The notes under the pieces were generated by a model. It made no database searches. It was given only the letters and a program-made list of their open reading frames with translations, and had not been told where the DNA came from. A DNA stretch of 64,000 bases from Pseudomonas sp. PSKL.D1. GTDB taxonomy: Bacteria > Pseudomonadota > Gammaproteobacteria > Pseudomonadales > Pseudomonadaceae. The DNA is taken from assembly GCF_028898945.1 (NCBI RefSeq), contig NZ_CP118607.1:1784001-1848000 (forward strand), in the 5' to 3' direction. The position numbers were made by a program, and so were the translations under genes. Below, piece by piece: positions 46,343-58,708 of this stretch; the first letter of the stretch is position 1; every line of letters starts with the position of its first letter.

Positions 46343-48795
46343 GGCGACTTCCTCTGCAGCGGGGCCTGGGCGTTGGTGGCTACCGCGCTGACGGCGGGCA
46401 GGCGGGTGAGCCGCAAGGCGTTGAGCACCACGATCAGCGAACTGACCGACATGCCGATGGCCGCCCAGACCGGTGTGATCCAGCCCAGCGCGGCGAACGG
46501 CAACATGAGGCCATTGTACAGCGTTGCCCAGCACAGGTTCTCGACGATGATGCGCCGCGTACGCCGGGCCAGATCGAAGGCCTGCACCAGTGCCTGCAGG
46601 CGGTTGGACAGCAGTACGGCATCGGCACTGGTCTTGGCAAGGTCCGTGGCGCTGCCCATGGCGATGCTGATGTCGGCGGCGGCCAGCACCGGCACATCGT
46701 TGACCCCGTCGCCCAGCATCAGCACCTTGCGGCCGGCGTGCTGCAGGGCTTTGAGCCTGTCCAGCTTGTCGTCGGGGCGCAGGCCGCCGATGGCTTGGTC
46801 GATGCCCAGCTGCGCGGCTACTTCGGCGACCATCGGCGAACTGTCGCCCGACAGCAGCAGGGTACGCCAGCCGCGCGCCTGGCAGGCTGCCAGCAGGGCG
46901 CAGGCGTCGTCGCGCAGGCGGTCGTCCAGGCTGAACCAGGCCAGCGGGCCGTGGCGGTCGCCCAGCAGCAGCCATTGGCCGCGTGGCTCCGGCACAGCGG
47001 GTATTTCGGCGCCGCTCAGGGCGCAGACGAACGTGGCCTGGCCAATGCGCAGGCGCTGGCCTTCGACCAGGCCTTCAAGGCCGAGCCCGGGCACGGTCTG
47101 CACCTCGTCGGCGGGCGTCGCGGTGCGGCCGAATGCCCGGGCGATGGGGTGTTCGGAGCGGTTTTCCAGCGCGGCGGCCAAGGCCAGGCAACGGTCTGCG
47201 GGCAAGCTGCCGAGCGGGTGGATATTGCGCAGGGTAAGGCGGCCTTCGGTGAGGGTGCCGGTTTTGTCGAAGATCACCGTGTCGATCTGGTTCAGGCCTT
47301 CCAGCACATGGCCGCGGGTGACCAGCAGGCCCAGCTTGTGCAGGGTGCCGGTGGCGGCCGTAAGCGCCGTGGGCGTGGCCAGCGACAGCGCGCAGGGGCA
47401 GGTTGCCACCAGCATGGCCAGCACGATCCAGAAGGCGCGTGCCGGGTCCAGGTGCCACCACCACAGGCCGATGGCCACGGCGGCCAGCAGCGAGAACAGC
47501 AAAAACCACTGCGAGGCACGGTCGGCGATTTCCGCCAGGCGCGGCTTTTCGGTTTGCGCGCGCTCCAGCAAGCGCACGATGGCTGACAGACGCGAATCCT
47601 GCCCCAGTGCCTCGACCTCGACGTTCAGCGTGCTTTCTACATTCAGCGTGCCCCCCGTGACCTGCTCACCAACCTGGCGAGCCTGGGGCAGGTATTCGCC
47701 GGTCAGCAGCGATTCGTCGACGCTGGAGCGGCCTTCGACAATGCGCCCGTCCGCCGGAATCACCGCGCCGGGCAGCACCTGCACGGTGTCGCCGCACTGC
47801 AGTTCGCCCAGCAAAATACGCTCCGCCCGGCCGTAGGTATCCAGCCGCAGGCACGAGGCTGGCAGCAGGTTGACCAATTGCGCGGTGGCGGCCGCCGTGC
47901 GCTCGCGGGCGCGGCGCTCCAGGTAGCGGCCGGTGAGCAAGAACAGCGCGAACATGCCCACGGTGTCGAAGTACAGCTCGCCGCTGCCAGTGATCGCGGT
48001 CCAGATGCCGGCGCCGAACGCCAGGGCGATGGCCAGCGACACCGACACGTCCATGGTCAGGTGGCGGGTGCGCAGGTCGCGTGCCGCGCCCTTGAAGAAC
48101 GGCGCGCAGCTGTAGAACACGATGGGGATGGTCAGAAACAGCGCCACCCAGCGCAGGATGGTGTGCATCTCGGGCGACAGGTCGATGTTGAACTCCGGCC
48201 AGGTGGCCATCGTTGCCATCATCGCCTGGAACCACAACAGCCCGGCCACGCCCAGGCGGCGCAGCGCGCTGCGGTTCTCCCGGGCCAGTTGTTCGGCGGC
48301 CTGGTCGGGCTGGTAGGGGTGGGCGGCGTAACCGATCTGGCGCAACTCGGCCAGTAGGCTGGAAAGTGGCAGTTGCTGGTCGTGCCAGTTCACCAGCAAA
48401 CGGTGATTGGACAGGTTCAGGCGGGCTTCAGTGACGCCGGGCAGGTTGCGCAGGTGCTTTTCGATCAGCCAGCCGCAGGCGGCGCAGCTGATGCCTTCGA
48501 TCAATAACGTGGCTTCGGCGGTTTCGCCGGTGTGGTGCACGAAGGTCTGCTGCACGTCACTGCGGTCGTACAGAGCCAGTTCATCCTGCAATGGCCGGGG
48601 CAGGGCCTCGGGGTTGGCGCTGCTGTCGCTGCGGTGCTGGTAGTAGTGCTCCAGGCCACCGGCGACGATGGACTCGGCCACGGCCTGGCAGCCGGGGCAG
48701 CAGAACTGGCGCGGTTCGCCGAGGACCACGGCAGTGAAGCGGTTGCCGGGTGGGACGGGCAGGGCGCAGTGGTAGCAGGGGGAGGGGTGGGTCAT
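46321..48795 (-). CDS. ccoI: Copper-translocating P-type ATPase CcoI (FixI)
   Basis: The start is the ATG at 48795 (MTHPSPCYHCALPVPPGN), 824 residues. Cys motifs at the N-terminus (CYHC 7-10; CCPGC 32-36) precede an HMA domain with GISCAACGW (Cys104 and Cys107). Membrane helices, the TGEYLP actuator loop, the intramembrane CPC (ATCPCALS), the phosphorylation motif DKTGTLTEG and GDGVNDVP are all intact. It exports Cu to the periplasm for CcoN assembly. Confidence 0.95.
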   Translation of the reverse strand: MTHPSPCYHCALPVPPGNRFTAVVLGEPRQFCCPGCQAVAESIVAGGLEHYYQHRSDSSANPEALPRPLQDELALYDRSDVQQTFVHHTGETAEATLLIEGISCAACGWLIEKHLRNLPGVTEARLNLSNHRLLVNWHDQQLPLSSLLAELRQIGYAAHPYQPDQAAEQLARENRSALRRLGVAGLLWFQAMMATMATWPEFNIDLSPEMHTILRWVALFLTIPIVFYSCAPFFKGAARDLRTRHLTMDVSVSLAIALAFGAGIWTAITGSGELYFDTVGMFALFLLTGRYLERRARERTAAATAQLVNLLPASCLRLDTYGRAERILLGELQCGDTVQVLPGAVIPADGRIVEGRSSVDESLLTGEYLPQARQVGEQVTGGTLNVESTLNVEVEALGQDSRLSAIVRLLERAQTEKPRLAEIADRASQWFLLFSLLAAVAIGLWWWHLDPARAFWIVLAMLVATCPCALSLATPTALTAATGTLHKLGLLVTRGHVLEGLNQIDTVIFDKTGTLTEGRLTLRNIHPLGSLPADRCLALAAALENRSEHPIARAFGRTATPADEVQTVPGLGLEGLVEGQRLRIGQATFVCALSGAEIPAVPEPRGQWLLLGDRHGPLAWFSLDDRLRDDACALLAACQARGWRTLLLSGDSSPMVAEVAAQLGIDQAIGGLRPDDKLDRLKALQHAGRKVLMLGDGVNDVPVLAAADISIAMGSATDLAKTSADAVLLSNRLQALVQAFDLARRTRRIIVENLCWATLYNGLMLPFAALGWITPVWAAIGMSVSSLIVVLNALRLTRLPAVSAVATNAQAPLQRKSPCPPSMS

Positions 48796-48847
48796 GCCGG
48801 GGCAGTCTTTTGCTGTGGGATTTTTGGGGCGCAAAGCGCCCCCGTCA

Positions 48848-49384
48848 TTACTGATGCTCGGCACCTTGCAGCGCTTCATCACCCAGCTGCAAGGTTACCC
48901 CATGCGCAACCTTCTCCTCCTCGAACAACCGCCACACCTGCCCATCCTGGCTGCCCAGCAGTTCAACAAAACGCCGCCCCTCAACCTTGTCATCCAGCTG
49001 ACCCACATACCGCCCGGCCTCGACCCGGTTCAGCGTCGCCTTGCGGTCCTTGCCCGGCTGGGTGGGCGATATCAGGTTCAGCTCAAGGCTTTGCGGGTCG
49101 CTGTTCCCGGTCAGGCGTAGGTCGATCTCGCCGGTCAGTTCGTCCAGGTGCACACTGGCCTTCAGGTTCAGGGTCTGGGCCAGCAGCTCGCGGTCCAGTG
49201 AGCGGTTGATACCCTTGCCGGCCTCGTAGTAGTTGTCGTTCACCAGGTTGTCCGGGTTGTGCACGGCAATGCTGACCATGGTCAGGCTCAGGCACACCGA
49301 GGTGGTGAGGATACCGATGATGATCCAGGGCCAGAGGTGCTTGTACCAGGGGCTGGCGGCGGTGGCGGCAGGCATTGTGGGCAT
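48848..49384 (-). CDS. ccoH: Cbb3 oxidase assembly protein CcoH (FixH)
   Basis: The protein has 178 residues if begun at 49384, or 175 from the second in-frame ATG at 49375, which has better spacing from GAGAGAGA. One membrane helix (about 18-40) is followed by NPDNLVNDNYYEAGKGIN, conserved in FixH proteins, and a periplasmic beta domain. It stabilises CcoN-containing assembly intermediates. It lies 6 nt after ccoG. Confidence 0.92.
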   Translation of the reverse strand: MPTMPAATAASPWYKHLWPWIIIGILTTSVCLSLTMVSIAVHNPDNLVNDNYYEAGKGINRSLDRELLAQTLNLKASVHLDELTGEIDLRLTGNSDPQSLELNLISPTQPGKDRKATLNRVEAGRYVGQLDDKVEGRRFVELLGSQDGQVWRLFEEEKVAHGVTLQLGDEALQGAEHQ

Positions 49385-49390
49385 TCTCTC

Positions 49391-50809
49391 TCAGCGGATC
49401 TGTGGGCCGATGAAGCGGCTCTTGGCTTGGACCTCGGCGGCGCTGTCGTCGGCGCTCTTGAGGATGAAGGTGATTTCGTTGGTGGTCGAGGGCAGTTTTT
49501 CGGGCGCCACCGACAACTGCACCGGCAGGCTGACGATGTCGCCGGCCGCCACGCGGATTTCGCGCAGGCCTTCCAGACGCAGGTCAGGCAAGCCGGCGGC
49601 GTCCAGCACGTAGACGTGATCGCGCTGGTCCTTGTTCATGACTTTCAGGCTGTATACGTTCTCGATGCGCCCTTGGGCGTTTTCACGGTACAGCACACGG
49701 TCCTTGCTCACGTCGAAGCCGACCAGCGAGCGGGTGGCGAAGGCGGTGGCCAGGGCAATGATCATTACCAGCAACACGGCGGCGTAGCCGATCAGGCGCG
49801 GGCGCAGCATGTGGGTTTTTTGCCCCGACAGGTTGTGCTCGGTGGTGTAGCTGATCAGGCCTTTGGGGTAGTTCATCTTGTCCATGATGCTGTCGCAGGC
49901 GTCGATGCACGCCGCGCAGCCAATACATTCGATTTGCAGGCCGTCGCGGATGTCGATGCCGGTGGGGCATACCTGCACGCACATCGTGCAGTCGATGCAA
50001 TCGCCCAGGCCCTGGGCTTTGTAGTCGGTGTCTTTCTTGCGCGGGCCGCGCACTTCGCCGCGGCGCGGGTCGTAGGAGACGATCAGCGTGTCCTTGTCGA
50101 ACATTACGCTCTGAAAGCGCGCATACGGGCACATGTACACGCACACCTGCTCACGCAGCCAGCCGGCGTTGCCGTAGGTGGCCAGGGTGAAGAAGCCGAC
50201 CCAGAAGTAAGCCCAGCCGTCGGCTTCACCGGTGAAGAATTCGATGGCCAGCTCGCGGATCGGCGAAAAATAGCCGACAAAGGTCATGCCGGTGACAAAG
50301 CCGATCAGCAGCCACAGGCCGTGCTTGGCGAACTTGCGCAGGAACTTGTTGCCGCTCATGGGCGCACGGTCGAGCTTCATGCGCTGGTTGCGGTCGCCTT
50401 CGGTGACCTTTTCGCACCACATGAAAATCCACGTCCACACGCTTTGCGGGCAGGTGTAGCCGCACCACACGCGGCCGGCGTACACGGTGACGAAAAACAG
50501 GCCAAAGGCCGCGACGATGAGGATGCCCGACAGCAGGATGAAATCCTGTGGCCAGATGGTGGCGCCGAAGATGTAGAACTTGCGCTCGGGCAGGTTCCAC
50601 CATACGGCCTGGTGGCCACCCCAGTTCAGCCATACGGTGCCGAAATACAGCAAAAACAGCACGGCCCCGCCCACCATCCGCAGCCTGCGGAACAGGCCGG
50701 TGAAGGCGCGGGTGTAGATTTTCTCGCGGGAGGCGTAGAGGTCGACGGAATCCTTCCCTTTGCTGGCAGGCGGGGTAACGTCATGTACCGGAATTTGCTT
50801 GCTCATCAT
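49391..50809 (-). CDS. ccoG: Cbb3 oxidase accessory ferredoxin-like protein CcoG (FixG)
   Basis: The start is at the ATGATG at 50806-50809 (MMSKQIPVHDVTPP), about 472 residues; a further 21 in-frame codons upstream are unlikely. Five membrane helices surround GRVWCGYTCPQSVWTW. Two [4Fe-4S] ferredoxin motifs are present, CIDCTMCVQVCPTGID and CIGCAACIDACD. A C-terminal Ig-like FixG domain follows. It acts as a membrane redox protein, shown in other bacteria to reduce Cu(II) for CcoN assembly. It is first in ccoGHIS. Confidence 0.95.
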   Translation of the reverse strand: MMSKQIPVHDVTPPASKGKDSVDLYASREKIYTRAFTGLFRRLRMVGGAVLFLLYFGTVWLNWGGHQAVWWNLPERKFYIFGATIWPQDFILLSGILIVAAFGLFFVTVYAGRVWCGYTCPQSVWTWIFMWCEKVTEGDRNQRMKLDRAPMSGNKFLRKFAKHGLWLLIGFVTGMTFVGYFSPIRELAIEFFTGEADGWAYFWVGFFTLATYGNAGWLREQVCVYMCPYARFQSVMFDKDTLIVSYDPRRGEVRGPRKKDTDYKAQGLGDCIDCTMCVQVCPTGIDIRDGLQIECIGCAACIDACDSIMDKMNYPKGLISYTTEHNLSGQKTHMLRPRLIGYAAVLLVMIIALATAFATRSLVGFDVSKDRVLYRENAQGRIENVYSLKVMNKDQRDHVYVLDAAGLPDLRLEGLREIRVAAGDIVSLPVQLSVAPEKLPSTTNEITFILKSADDSAAEVQAKSRFIGPQIR

Positions 50810-50992
50810 CAAGTCCCACGGCAGTGGAGAAACGCCGCGGCCAGTGCATGCCAACCGCAGTCTGTGATCCATGATACGCCGGTGATGGCAGTCTGGGTTC
50901 GCGGCGCGACCTTTTGTCGCGTTGGGTTTTGGGTGTTGGTCGTGATATGGCCGGTGTCAATTGATGCAGGTCATGGTGTGTTGGTTTTGCTG

Positions 50993-51054
50993 GCCTCATC
51001 GCGGATGAATCCGCTCCTACAACGGTCCCTGTAGGAGCGGATTTATCCGCGATG
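50993..51054. repeat. REP pair before ccoG / after ccoP1
   Basis: TCGCGGATGAATCCGCTCCT and its inverted partner GTAGGAGCGG...CCGCGAT lie directly after the ccoP1 stop. It may serve as the 3' end of the first cco operon. Confidence 0.82.
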
Positions 51055-51055
51055 C

Positions 51056-52030
51056 TTACTCCGCCTTGGCAGGCTCCTGCTGCGACAGGCTATACACATA
51101 AGCCGCCAGCAAATGCACCTTGTCATTCCCCTGCAACTGCTCCTGCGCCGGCATCTGCCCCTGGCGGCCGTAACGGATGGTCTGCTGCAACTGGGCAAAG
51201 CTCGACCCGTAGATGAACGCCTGTGGGTGGGTCAGGTTCGGTGCGCCCATGGCAGGGGTGCCTTTGCCTTCCGGCCCGTGGCAGGCCACGCAGTTGGTGG
51301 CGAAGATCTTCTGCCCGGCCTCAGGGTCAGCCTTGGCATCTTCAGGCAAGGTGCGGCCATCGAGCTTGGTGATCACGAACGCCGCCACATCGGCCACGCC
51401 CTGTTCACCGATCACCGTGGCCCAGCCCGGCATCACGCCATGGCGCCCGCCCATGATGGTGGTCTTGATGGTTTCCGGCTCGCCGCCCCAGCGCCAGTCG
51501 CTGTCGGTCAGGTTGGGGAAGCCGTAGGCGCCCTTGGCATCGGAGCCGTGGCACACCGAGCAGTTGGAGGCGAACAACCGGGCGCCCATTTTCAGGGCCT
51601 GCGGGTCTTTGGCCACTTCTTCGATAGGCATGGCGGCGAACTTGGCGAAGATCGGCCCGAAACGGGCATCGGCCTTGGCCATTTCCTTTTCCCACTCGTG
51701 CACGCCGGTCCAGCCGGGCTGGCCGTTGGAAAACTCGGTTTTCTTGTCGGTGTCCAGGTACGAATAGCCCGGCAGGATGCCTTTCCAGTTGCCCAGGCCC
51801 GGGTACAGCACCAGGTAGCCCAGGGCAAAGATGATGGTGCCGACGAACAGCCAGAACCACCATTTGGGCAGCGGGTTGTCGTACTCCTCGATGCCATCGA
51901 AGGCATGCCCGACGATTTCGTCGGTGACCTCTTCGCGCTGCCCACGGCGGGTGGACAGCAGCAGCCAGGTCAGCGAAAAGATGGTGCCCAGGGTCAGGAC
52001 GGTAACGTACAGACTCCAGAAGGTTGTCAT
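51056..52030 (-). CDS. ccoP1: Cbb3 cytochrome oxidase subunit III, diheme cytochrome c (copy 1)
   Basis: The protein has 324 residues. Membrane anchors lie near 5-25 and 58-80, with the CcoP signature [15 protein letters not shown] between them. Two periplasmic heme c domains carry CSVCH (near 155) and CVACH (near 245). It delivers electrons to CcoO/CcoN. Its start overlaps the ccoQ1 stop by ATGA. It is 18 residues longer than the second copy. Confidence 0.95.
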   Translation of the reverse strand: MTTFWSLYVTVLTLGTIFSLTWLLLSTRRGQREEVTDEIVGHAFDGIEEYDNPLPKWWFWLFVGTIIFALGYLVLYPGLGNWKGILPGYSYLDTDKKTEFSNGQPGWTGVHEWEKEMAKADARFGPIFAKFAAMPIEEVAKDPQALKMGARLFASNCSVCHGSDAKGAYGFPNLTDSDWRWGGEPETIKTTIMGGRHGVMPGWATVIGEQGVADVAAFVITKLDGRTLPEDAKADPEAGQKIFATNCVACHGPEGKGTPAMGAPNLTHPQAFIYGSSFAQLQQTIRYGRQGQMPAQEQLQGNDKVHLLAAYVYSLSQQEPAKAE

Positions 52031-52224
52031 TGTTGTTTGCTCCCAGAAGCTTTTGCTTGCGCTTGCTCGACGTGCCGGCTGGCCTCGGGGTCATCCGCGA
52101 AGGGCAGTTGAGTTGCCTCGTCGAAGTCCTTTTTACGCCGGGGGTTGAACACCCACAGCGCCAGGCCCACGAAGGCCACCATCACCACGACGGTGCCCAG
52201 GCCGCGAATCATCCCGATATCCAT
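52027..52224 (-). CDS. ccoQ1: Cbb3 oxidase small subunit IV CcoQ (copy 1)
   Basis: The protein has 65 residues ([20 protein letters not shown]...), with a single helix (about 8-27) then [20 protein letters not shown]. CcoQ stabilises the complex. It overlaps ccoP1 and lies 5 nt after ccoO1. Confidence 0.93.
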   Translation of the reverse strand: MDIGMIRGLGTVVVMVAFVGLALWVFNPRRKKDFDEATQLPFADDPEASRHVEQAQAKASGSKQQ

Positions 52225-52229
52225 CAGCC

Positions 52230-52837
52230 TCACCGTTTGCTTTTGATGATGGTGCCAAGACCTTGCAGGTACGCGACCAGTGCGTCCATTTCGGTCTTGC
52301 CCTTGACTGCGTCGCGGGCGCCGGCGATGTCGGCGTCGGTGTAGGGCGTGCCCAAGGTACGCAGCACTTCCAGCTTTTTCGCGGTGTCCTTGCCGTCGAG
52401 TTTGTTCTCGACCAGCCACGGGTACGCCGGCATCTTCGACTCCGGCACCACGTTGCGCGGGTTGTACAGGTGCGCGCGGTGCCAGTCATCCGAGTAGCGC
52501 CCGCCCACACGGGCCAGGTCCGGGCCAGTCCGCTTGGACCCCCACAGGAACGGGTGGTCCCACACGCTTTCACCGGCTACCGAATAGTGGCCGTAGCGCT
52601 CGGTTTCGGCACGGAACGGGCGGATCATCTGCGAGTGGCAGCCCACGCAGCCTTCGCGGATGTAGACGTCGCGGCCTTCGACTTCCAGCGCGGTGCGTGG
52701 CTTCATGCCTTCGACCGGTTTGTTGGTCACGTCCTGGAAAAACAGCGGGACGATCTGGGTCAGGCCACCAACGCTCACGGCGATGACCATGAAGAAGGCC
52801 AGCAGGCCTATGTTCTTCTCGACGGCTTCATGCTTCA

Positions 52838-52838
<1 letters not shown>
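52230..52838 (-). CDS. ccoO1: Cbb3 oxidase subunit II, monoheme cytochrome c (copy 1)
   Basis: The protein has 202 residues. An N-terminal membrane anchor is followed by [13 protein letters not shown], the heme c site. [32 protein letters not shown] is typical of CcoO/FixO. It passes electrons from CcoP to the CcoN active site. It overlaps the ccoN1 stop by one base. Confidence 0.96.
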
Positions 52839-54280
<1,442 letters not shown>

Positions 54281-54704
54281 TGCTAAGGTTCCACGGTTTT
54301 GGTGTTCTTGTTGGTTGAAAAATCGGCGCCAGTATCGATAACCACCAGGGTTAAGGCAACGCAAGACGACATGCGCCGACCCGTGTCCAGGCCCTCTGGC
54401 CGGTGTCCCGCGGCGTTTGGGTCTGGGCAATTGTACACAAATAAATATTTGTAATGTGTACCGTTTTTCGCCTTTTTCTGATCGATCGGTCAAGCTTTTT
54501 TAAGGCGGCGTCAGGCTGTGCGCCGCGGTTGCCTCGGTCTTTTCGGAGCGAAGGCTACTGTGGCAACAAGCTTAGTTCTGTTCGGGGGGGGGGGGCAAGG
54601 AGGGGGGAGGGCGCCGCTGTGCGGCGCATCGCGGCTGAAGCCGCTCCTACAGGGGAGCGTATCTCCCTGTAGGAGCGGATTTATCCGCGAGAGGCCAAGC
54701 CTGC
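54281..54704. promoter_or_regulatory. ccoN1 upstream region with REP pair and poly-G tract
   Basis: The ccoN1 promoter must lie here, but I find no TTGAT-N4-ATCAA. TTGTACACAA at 54431-54440 resembles the purine-cluster operators (reverse complement of TTGTGTACAA). A run of twelve G lies at 54584-54595, followed by AAGGAGGGGGGAGGG. A REP pair occupies 54627-54696. No gene is seen. Confidence 0.6.
54627..54696. repeat. REP pair after ccoP2
   Basis: ATCGCGGCTGAAGCCGCTCC and its inverted TGTAGGAGCGG...CCGCGAG partner lie just after the ccoP2 stop. The layout is the same as after ccoP1. Confidence 0.82.
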
Positions 54705-55625
54705 TTACTCGGCAGCCTGCGACAAGCTATACACATAAGCCGCCAGCAAATGCACCTTGTCGTTGCCTTGAATCTCCGCCTGGGCCGGCATCTGCCCCTG
54801 GCGGCCATAACGGATGGTCTGCTGCAACTGGGCAAAACTCGACCCGTAGATGAACGCTTGCGGATGGTTCAGGTTCGGCGCGCCCATGGCCGGGGTGCCG
54901 TTGCCTTCAGGCCCGTGGCAGGCCACGCAGTTGGCGGCAAAGATTTCCTTGCCCTTGGCCACGTCAGCGTTGGCCCCTTCCGGCAGGCTGCGGCCATCAA
55001 GGTTGGTCAGCACATAGCCGGCCACATCCGCCACCCCTTGCTCGCCGATCACCTCGGCCCAGGCCGGCATCACGCCGTGGCGGCCGTTCATGATCGAGGC
55101 CTTGATAGTCTCCGGCTCGCCACCCCAGCGCCAGTCCTTGTCGGTCAGGTTGGGGAAGCCGTAGGCGCCCTTGGCATCCGAGCCGTGGCATACCGAGCAG
55201 TTGGAGGCGAACAGGCGGCCACCCATTTTCAGGGCTTGCGGGTCTTTGGCCACTTCCTCCACCGGCATGGCGGCGTACTTGGCGAAGATCGGGCCAAACC
55301 TGGCGTCGGCCTTGTCCATCTCCTTTTGCCACTCGTTGGCGCCGGTCCAGCCGTTTTCATACCCCGGCAGCACGCCTTTCCAGTTGCCCAGGCCCGGGTA
55401 CAGGATGAGGTAACCCACACCGAACACCAAGGTGCCGACAAACAGCCAGAACCACCACTTGGGCAGCGGGTTGTCGTATTCCTCGATGCCGTCGAAGGTG
55501 TGGCCCATGGTCTGGTCGGTGGTTTGGTTGCTCTGGCCCTTGCGGGTGCCGAGCAGCAGCCACGTCAGGCCGATCAGGCTGCCCAGGGTCAGTACGCTGA
55601 TGTACGTACTCCAGAAGGTGGTCAT
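54705..55625 (-). CDS. ccoP2: Cbb3 oxidase subunit III, diheme cytochrome c (copy 2)
   Basis: The protein has 306 residues, closely similar to copy 1. It has the same [15 protein letters not shown] anchor and two heme sites, CSVCH and CVACH. The linker before the first heme is shorter, which accounts for most of the length difference. It ends the Anr-controlled second operon. Its start overlaps the ccoQ2 stop by ATGA. Confidence 0.95.
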   Translation of the reverse strand: MTTFWSTYISVLTLGSLIGLTWLLLGTRKGQSNQTTDQTMGHTFDGIEEYDNPLPKWWFWLFVGTLVFGVGYLILYPGLGNWKGVLPGYENGWTGANEWQKEMDKADARFGPIFAKYAAMPVEEVAKDPQALKMGGRLFASNCSVCHGSDAKGAYGFPNLTDKDWRWGGEPETIKASIMNGRHGVMPAWAEVIGEQGVADVAGYVLTNLDGRSLPEGANADVAKGKEIFAANCVACHGPEGNGTPAMGAPNLNHPQAFIYGSSFAQLQQTIRYGRQGQMPAQAEIQGNDKVHLLAAYVYSLSQAAE

Positions 55626-55816
55626 TGTGCGGTACTCCTCGGGGCAGCAGGTTCCTGCCCGGCAGGGGGCAGGCGGTCGTCGACGAAGGGCAGCAGGCGC
55701 GCTTCGGCGAAGTCACGGTCGCGGCGGCGGTTGAACACCCACAGGGTGAGGCCGATGAAGGCGATCATCACCACCAGGGTGCCCAGGCCGCGGATCATGC
55801 CGATGTCCAGTTCCAT
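55622..55816 (-). CDS. ccoQ2: Cbb3 oxidase small subunit IV CcoQ (copy 2)
   Basis: The protein has 64 residues ([20 protein letters not shown]...), with one helix followed by an RRRDRDF basic turn and LLPFVDD. It is paralogous to ccoQ1 and overlaps ccoP2 by 4 nt. Confidence 0.92.
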   Translation of the reverse strand: MELDIGMIRGLGTLVVMIAFIGLTLWVFNRRRDRDFAEARLLPFVDDRLPPAGQEPAAPRSTAQ

Positions 55817-55821
55817 GGCAC

Positions 55822-56430
55822 TTACCTCTTGTTCTTGATGGCGGTGCCGAGCACCTGCAAGTAGGCGACCAGGGCGTCCATTTCGGTCTTGCCCTTGACC
55901 GCCTCGCGGGCACCGGCGATGTCGGCGTCGGTGTACGGCACGCCGAGGGTGCGCAGGGTGCGCATCTTGGTGTCGGTGTGGCTGTTGTCGACCTGCTGGG
56001 CGACCAGCCACGGGTACGACGGCATCTTCGACTCCGGCACCACGTTGCGCGGGTTGTACAGATGCGCGCGGTGCCAGTCGTCCGAGTAGCGCCCGCCCAC
56101 GCGGGCCAGGTCCGGCCCGGTGCGCTTGGAACCCCACAGGAACGGGTGGTCCCACACGCTTTCACCGGCCACCGAGTAGTGGCCGTAGCGCTCGGTTTCG
56201 GCGCGGAACGGGCGGATCATCTGCGAGTGGCAGCCCACGCAGCCCTCGCGGATATAGATGTCCCGGCCTTCCAGCTGCAGCGCGGTGTAGGGCTTCATGC
56301 CTTCGACGGGTTTGTTGGTCACGTCCTGGAAAAACAACGGGACGATCTGGGTCAGGCCGCCGATGCTCACGGCAAACACCATCAGCAGGGCCAGCAGGCC
56401 GACGTTCTTCTCGATGACTTCATGTTTCAT
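55822..56430 (-). CDS. ccoO2: Cbb3 oxidase subunit II, monoheme cytochrome c (copy 2)
   Basis: The protein has 202 residues, nearly identical to copy 1 across [20 protein letters not shown] and the following segment. It differs mainly in about residues 40-55 and 140-165. It carries one heme c and one N-terminal anchor. It lies 13 nt after ccoN2. Confidence 0.96.
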   Translation of the reverse strand: MKHEVIEKNVGLLALLMVFAVSIGGLTQIVPLFFQDVTNKPVEGMKPYTALQLEGRDIYIREGCVGCHSQMIRPFRAETERYGHYSVAGESVWDHPFLWGSKRTGPDLARVGGRYSDDWHRAHLYNPRNVVPESKMPSYPWLVAQQVDNSHTDTKMRTLRTLGVPYTDADIAGAREAVKGKTEMDALVAYLQVLGTAIKNKR

Positions 56431-56443
56431 CAGGCAGGTCTCC

Positions 56444-57868
<1,425 letters not shown>

Positions 57869-57916
57869 GTATGGGTTTCCATCCACGGTTATTTTGGCAG
57901 GCTGTACAGCGAGGCA

Positions 57917-57958
57917 AGCATGAGTAATGGGCAATGTGCCGGTATTGACGGGGATCAA
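57917..57958 (-). promoter_or_regulatory. Anr-dependent promoter of ccoN2
   Basis: TTGACGGGGATCAA at 57945-57958 (minus strand TTGATCCCCGTCAA) matches the FNR/Anr consensus with one change. CATGCT at 57917-57922 lies at exactly the same 22-bp spacing as the hemN -10. The site falls within the first codons of the divergent hydrolase gene. Confidence 0.8.
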
Positions 57959-58615
57959 TGGGCGAAGATCGGAAATGTCCCAGGCTTGCGCTGCGATCCT
58001 GCGCACACGCAGGGGCAGGGCGGTGCCCGCGCCACCCTGATCCTGGCCCATGGCGCAGGGGCGCCGATGGACAGCGATTTCATGAACGACATCGCGCAAA
58101 GGCTGGCGGCACTTGGGGTGGGGGTGGTTCGCTTCGAGTTCCCCTACATGGCCGAACGCAGGGTTACCGGCGGCAAGCGGCCACCCAACCCACAGAAGGT
58201 TTTGCTTGAGTGCTGGCGCGAGGTGTACCGGCAGGTGCGACCTTTAGTCACGGGCACGTTGGCGATTGGCGGCAAGTCCATGGGCGGGCGCATGGCCAGT
58301 TTGCTGGCTGACGAATTGGGCGCGGATGCGCTGGTGTGCCTGGGGTATCCGTTCTATGCGGTGGGCAAGCCGGAGAAACCACGGGTGGAGCATTTAGCGG
58401 GGTTGAAAGCCCGGACGTTGATCGTTCAAGGGGAGCGCGATGCGCTGGGCAATCGTGAGGCGGTGGCGGGGTATGCGCTGTCACCGTCGATCGAGGTGAG
58501 CTGGCTGGAGGCGGGGGATCATGACCTGAAACCGTTGAAGGCTTCCGGGTTCAGCCATGGGCAGCATCTGCAGGCGGCGGCTGAGCGGGTGGCGAGTTTC
58601 CTGGTGAAACAGTGA
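57920..58615 (+). CDS. Alpha/beta-hydrolase family protein (KANL3/Tex30-like)
   Basis: The start is the ATG at 57920 ([18 protein letters not shown]) with GAGG 5 nt before it; 231 residues. [20 protein letters not shown] gives the oxyanion-side HGAGA. The nucleophile elbow is [11 protein letters not shown] (Ser in GKSMGG). VQGERDALG and the late [10 protein letters not shown] supply Asp and His. It is a small serine hydrolase of unknown substrate, with no signal peptide. Its 5' end overlaps the divergent ccoN2 promoter. Confidence 0.85.
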   Translation: MSNGQCAGIDGDQWAKIGNVPGLRCDPAHTQGQGGARATLILAHGAGAPMDSDFMNDIAQRLAALGVGVVRFEFPYMAERRVTGGKRPPNPQKVLLECWREVYRQVRPLVTGTLAIGGKSMGGRMASLLADELGADALVCLGYPFYAVGKPEKPRVEHLAGLKARTLIVQGERDALGNREAVAGYALSPSIEVSWLEAGDHDLKPLKASGFSHGQHLQAAAERVASFLVKQ

Positions 58616-58622
58616 TGGATTT

Positions 58623-58692
58623 TTCGCGGATAAATCCGCTCCTACAGGGTGTGCGCGTAATCTTGTAGGAGCGGATTTATCCGCGATGAGGC
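58623..58692. repeat. REP pair between hydrolase and ppnP
   Basis: TTCGCGGATAAATCCGCTCC and its inverted partner TGTAGGAGCGG...CCGCGAT lie between the convergent genes, with a short GTGTGCGCG spacer. Confidence 0.83.
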
Positions 58693-58708
58693 CGGACCTG
58701 CCTACCGC

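Noticed and set aside
46028..47836. 602-codon open frame antisense to ccoS and ccoI
   Set aside because: Ser/Arg-rich shadow of a clear P-type ATPase.
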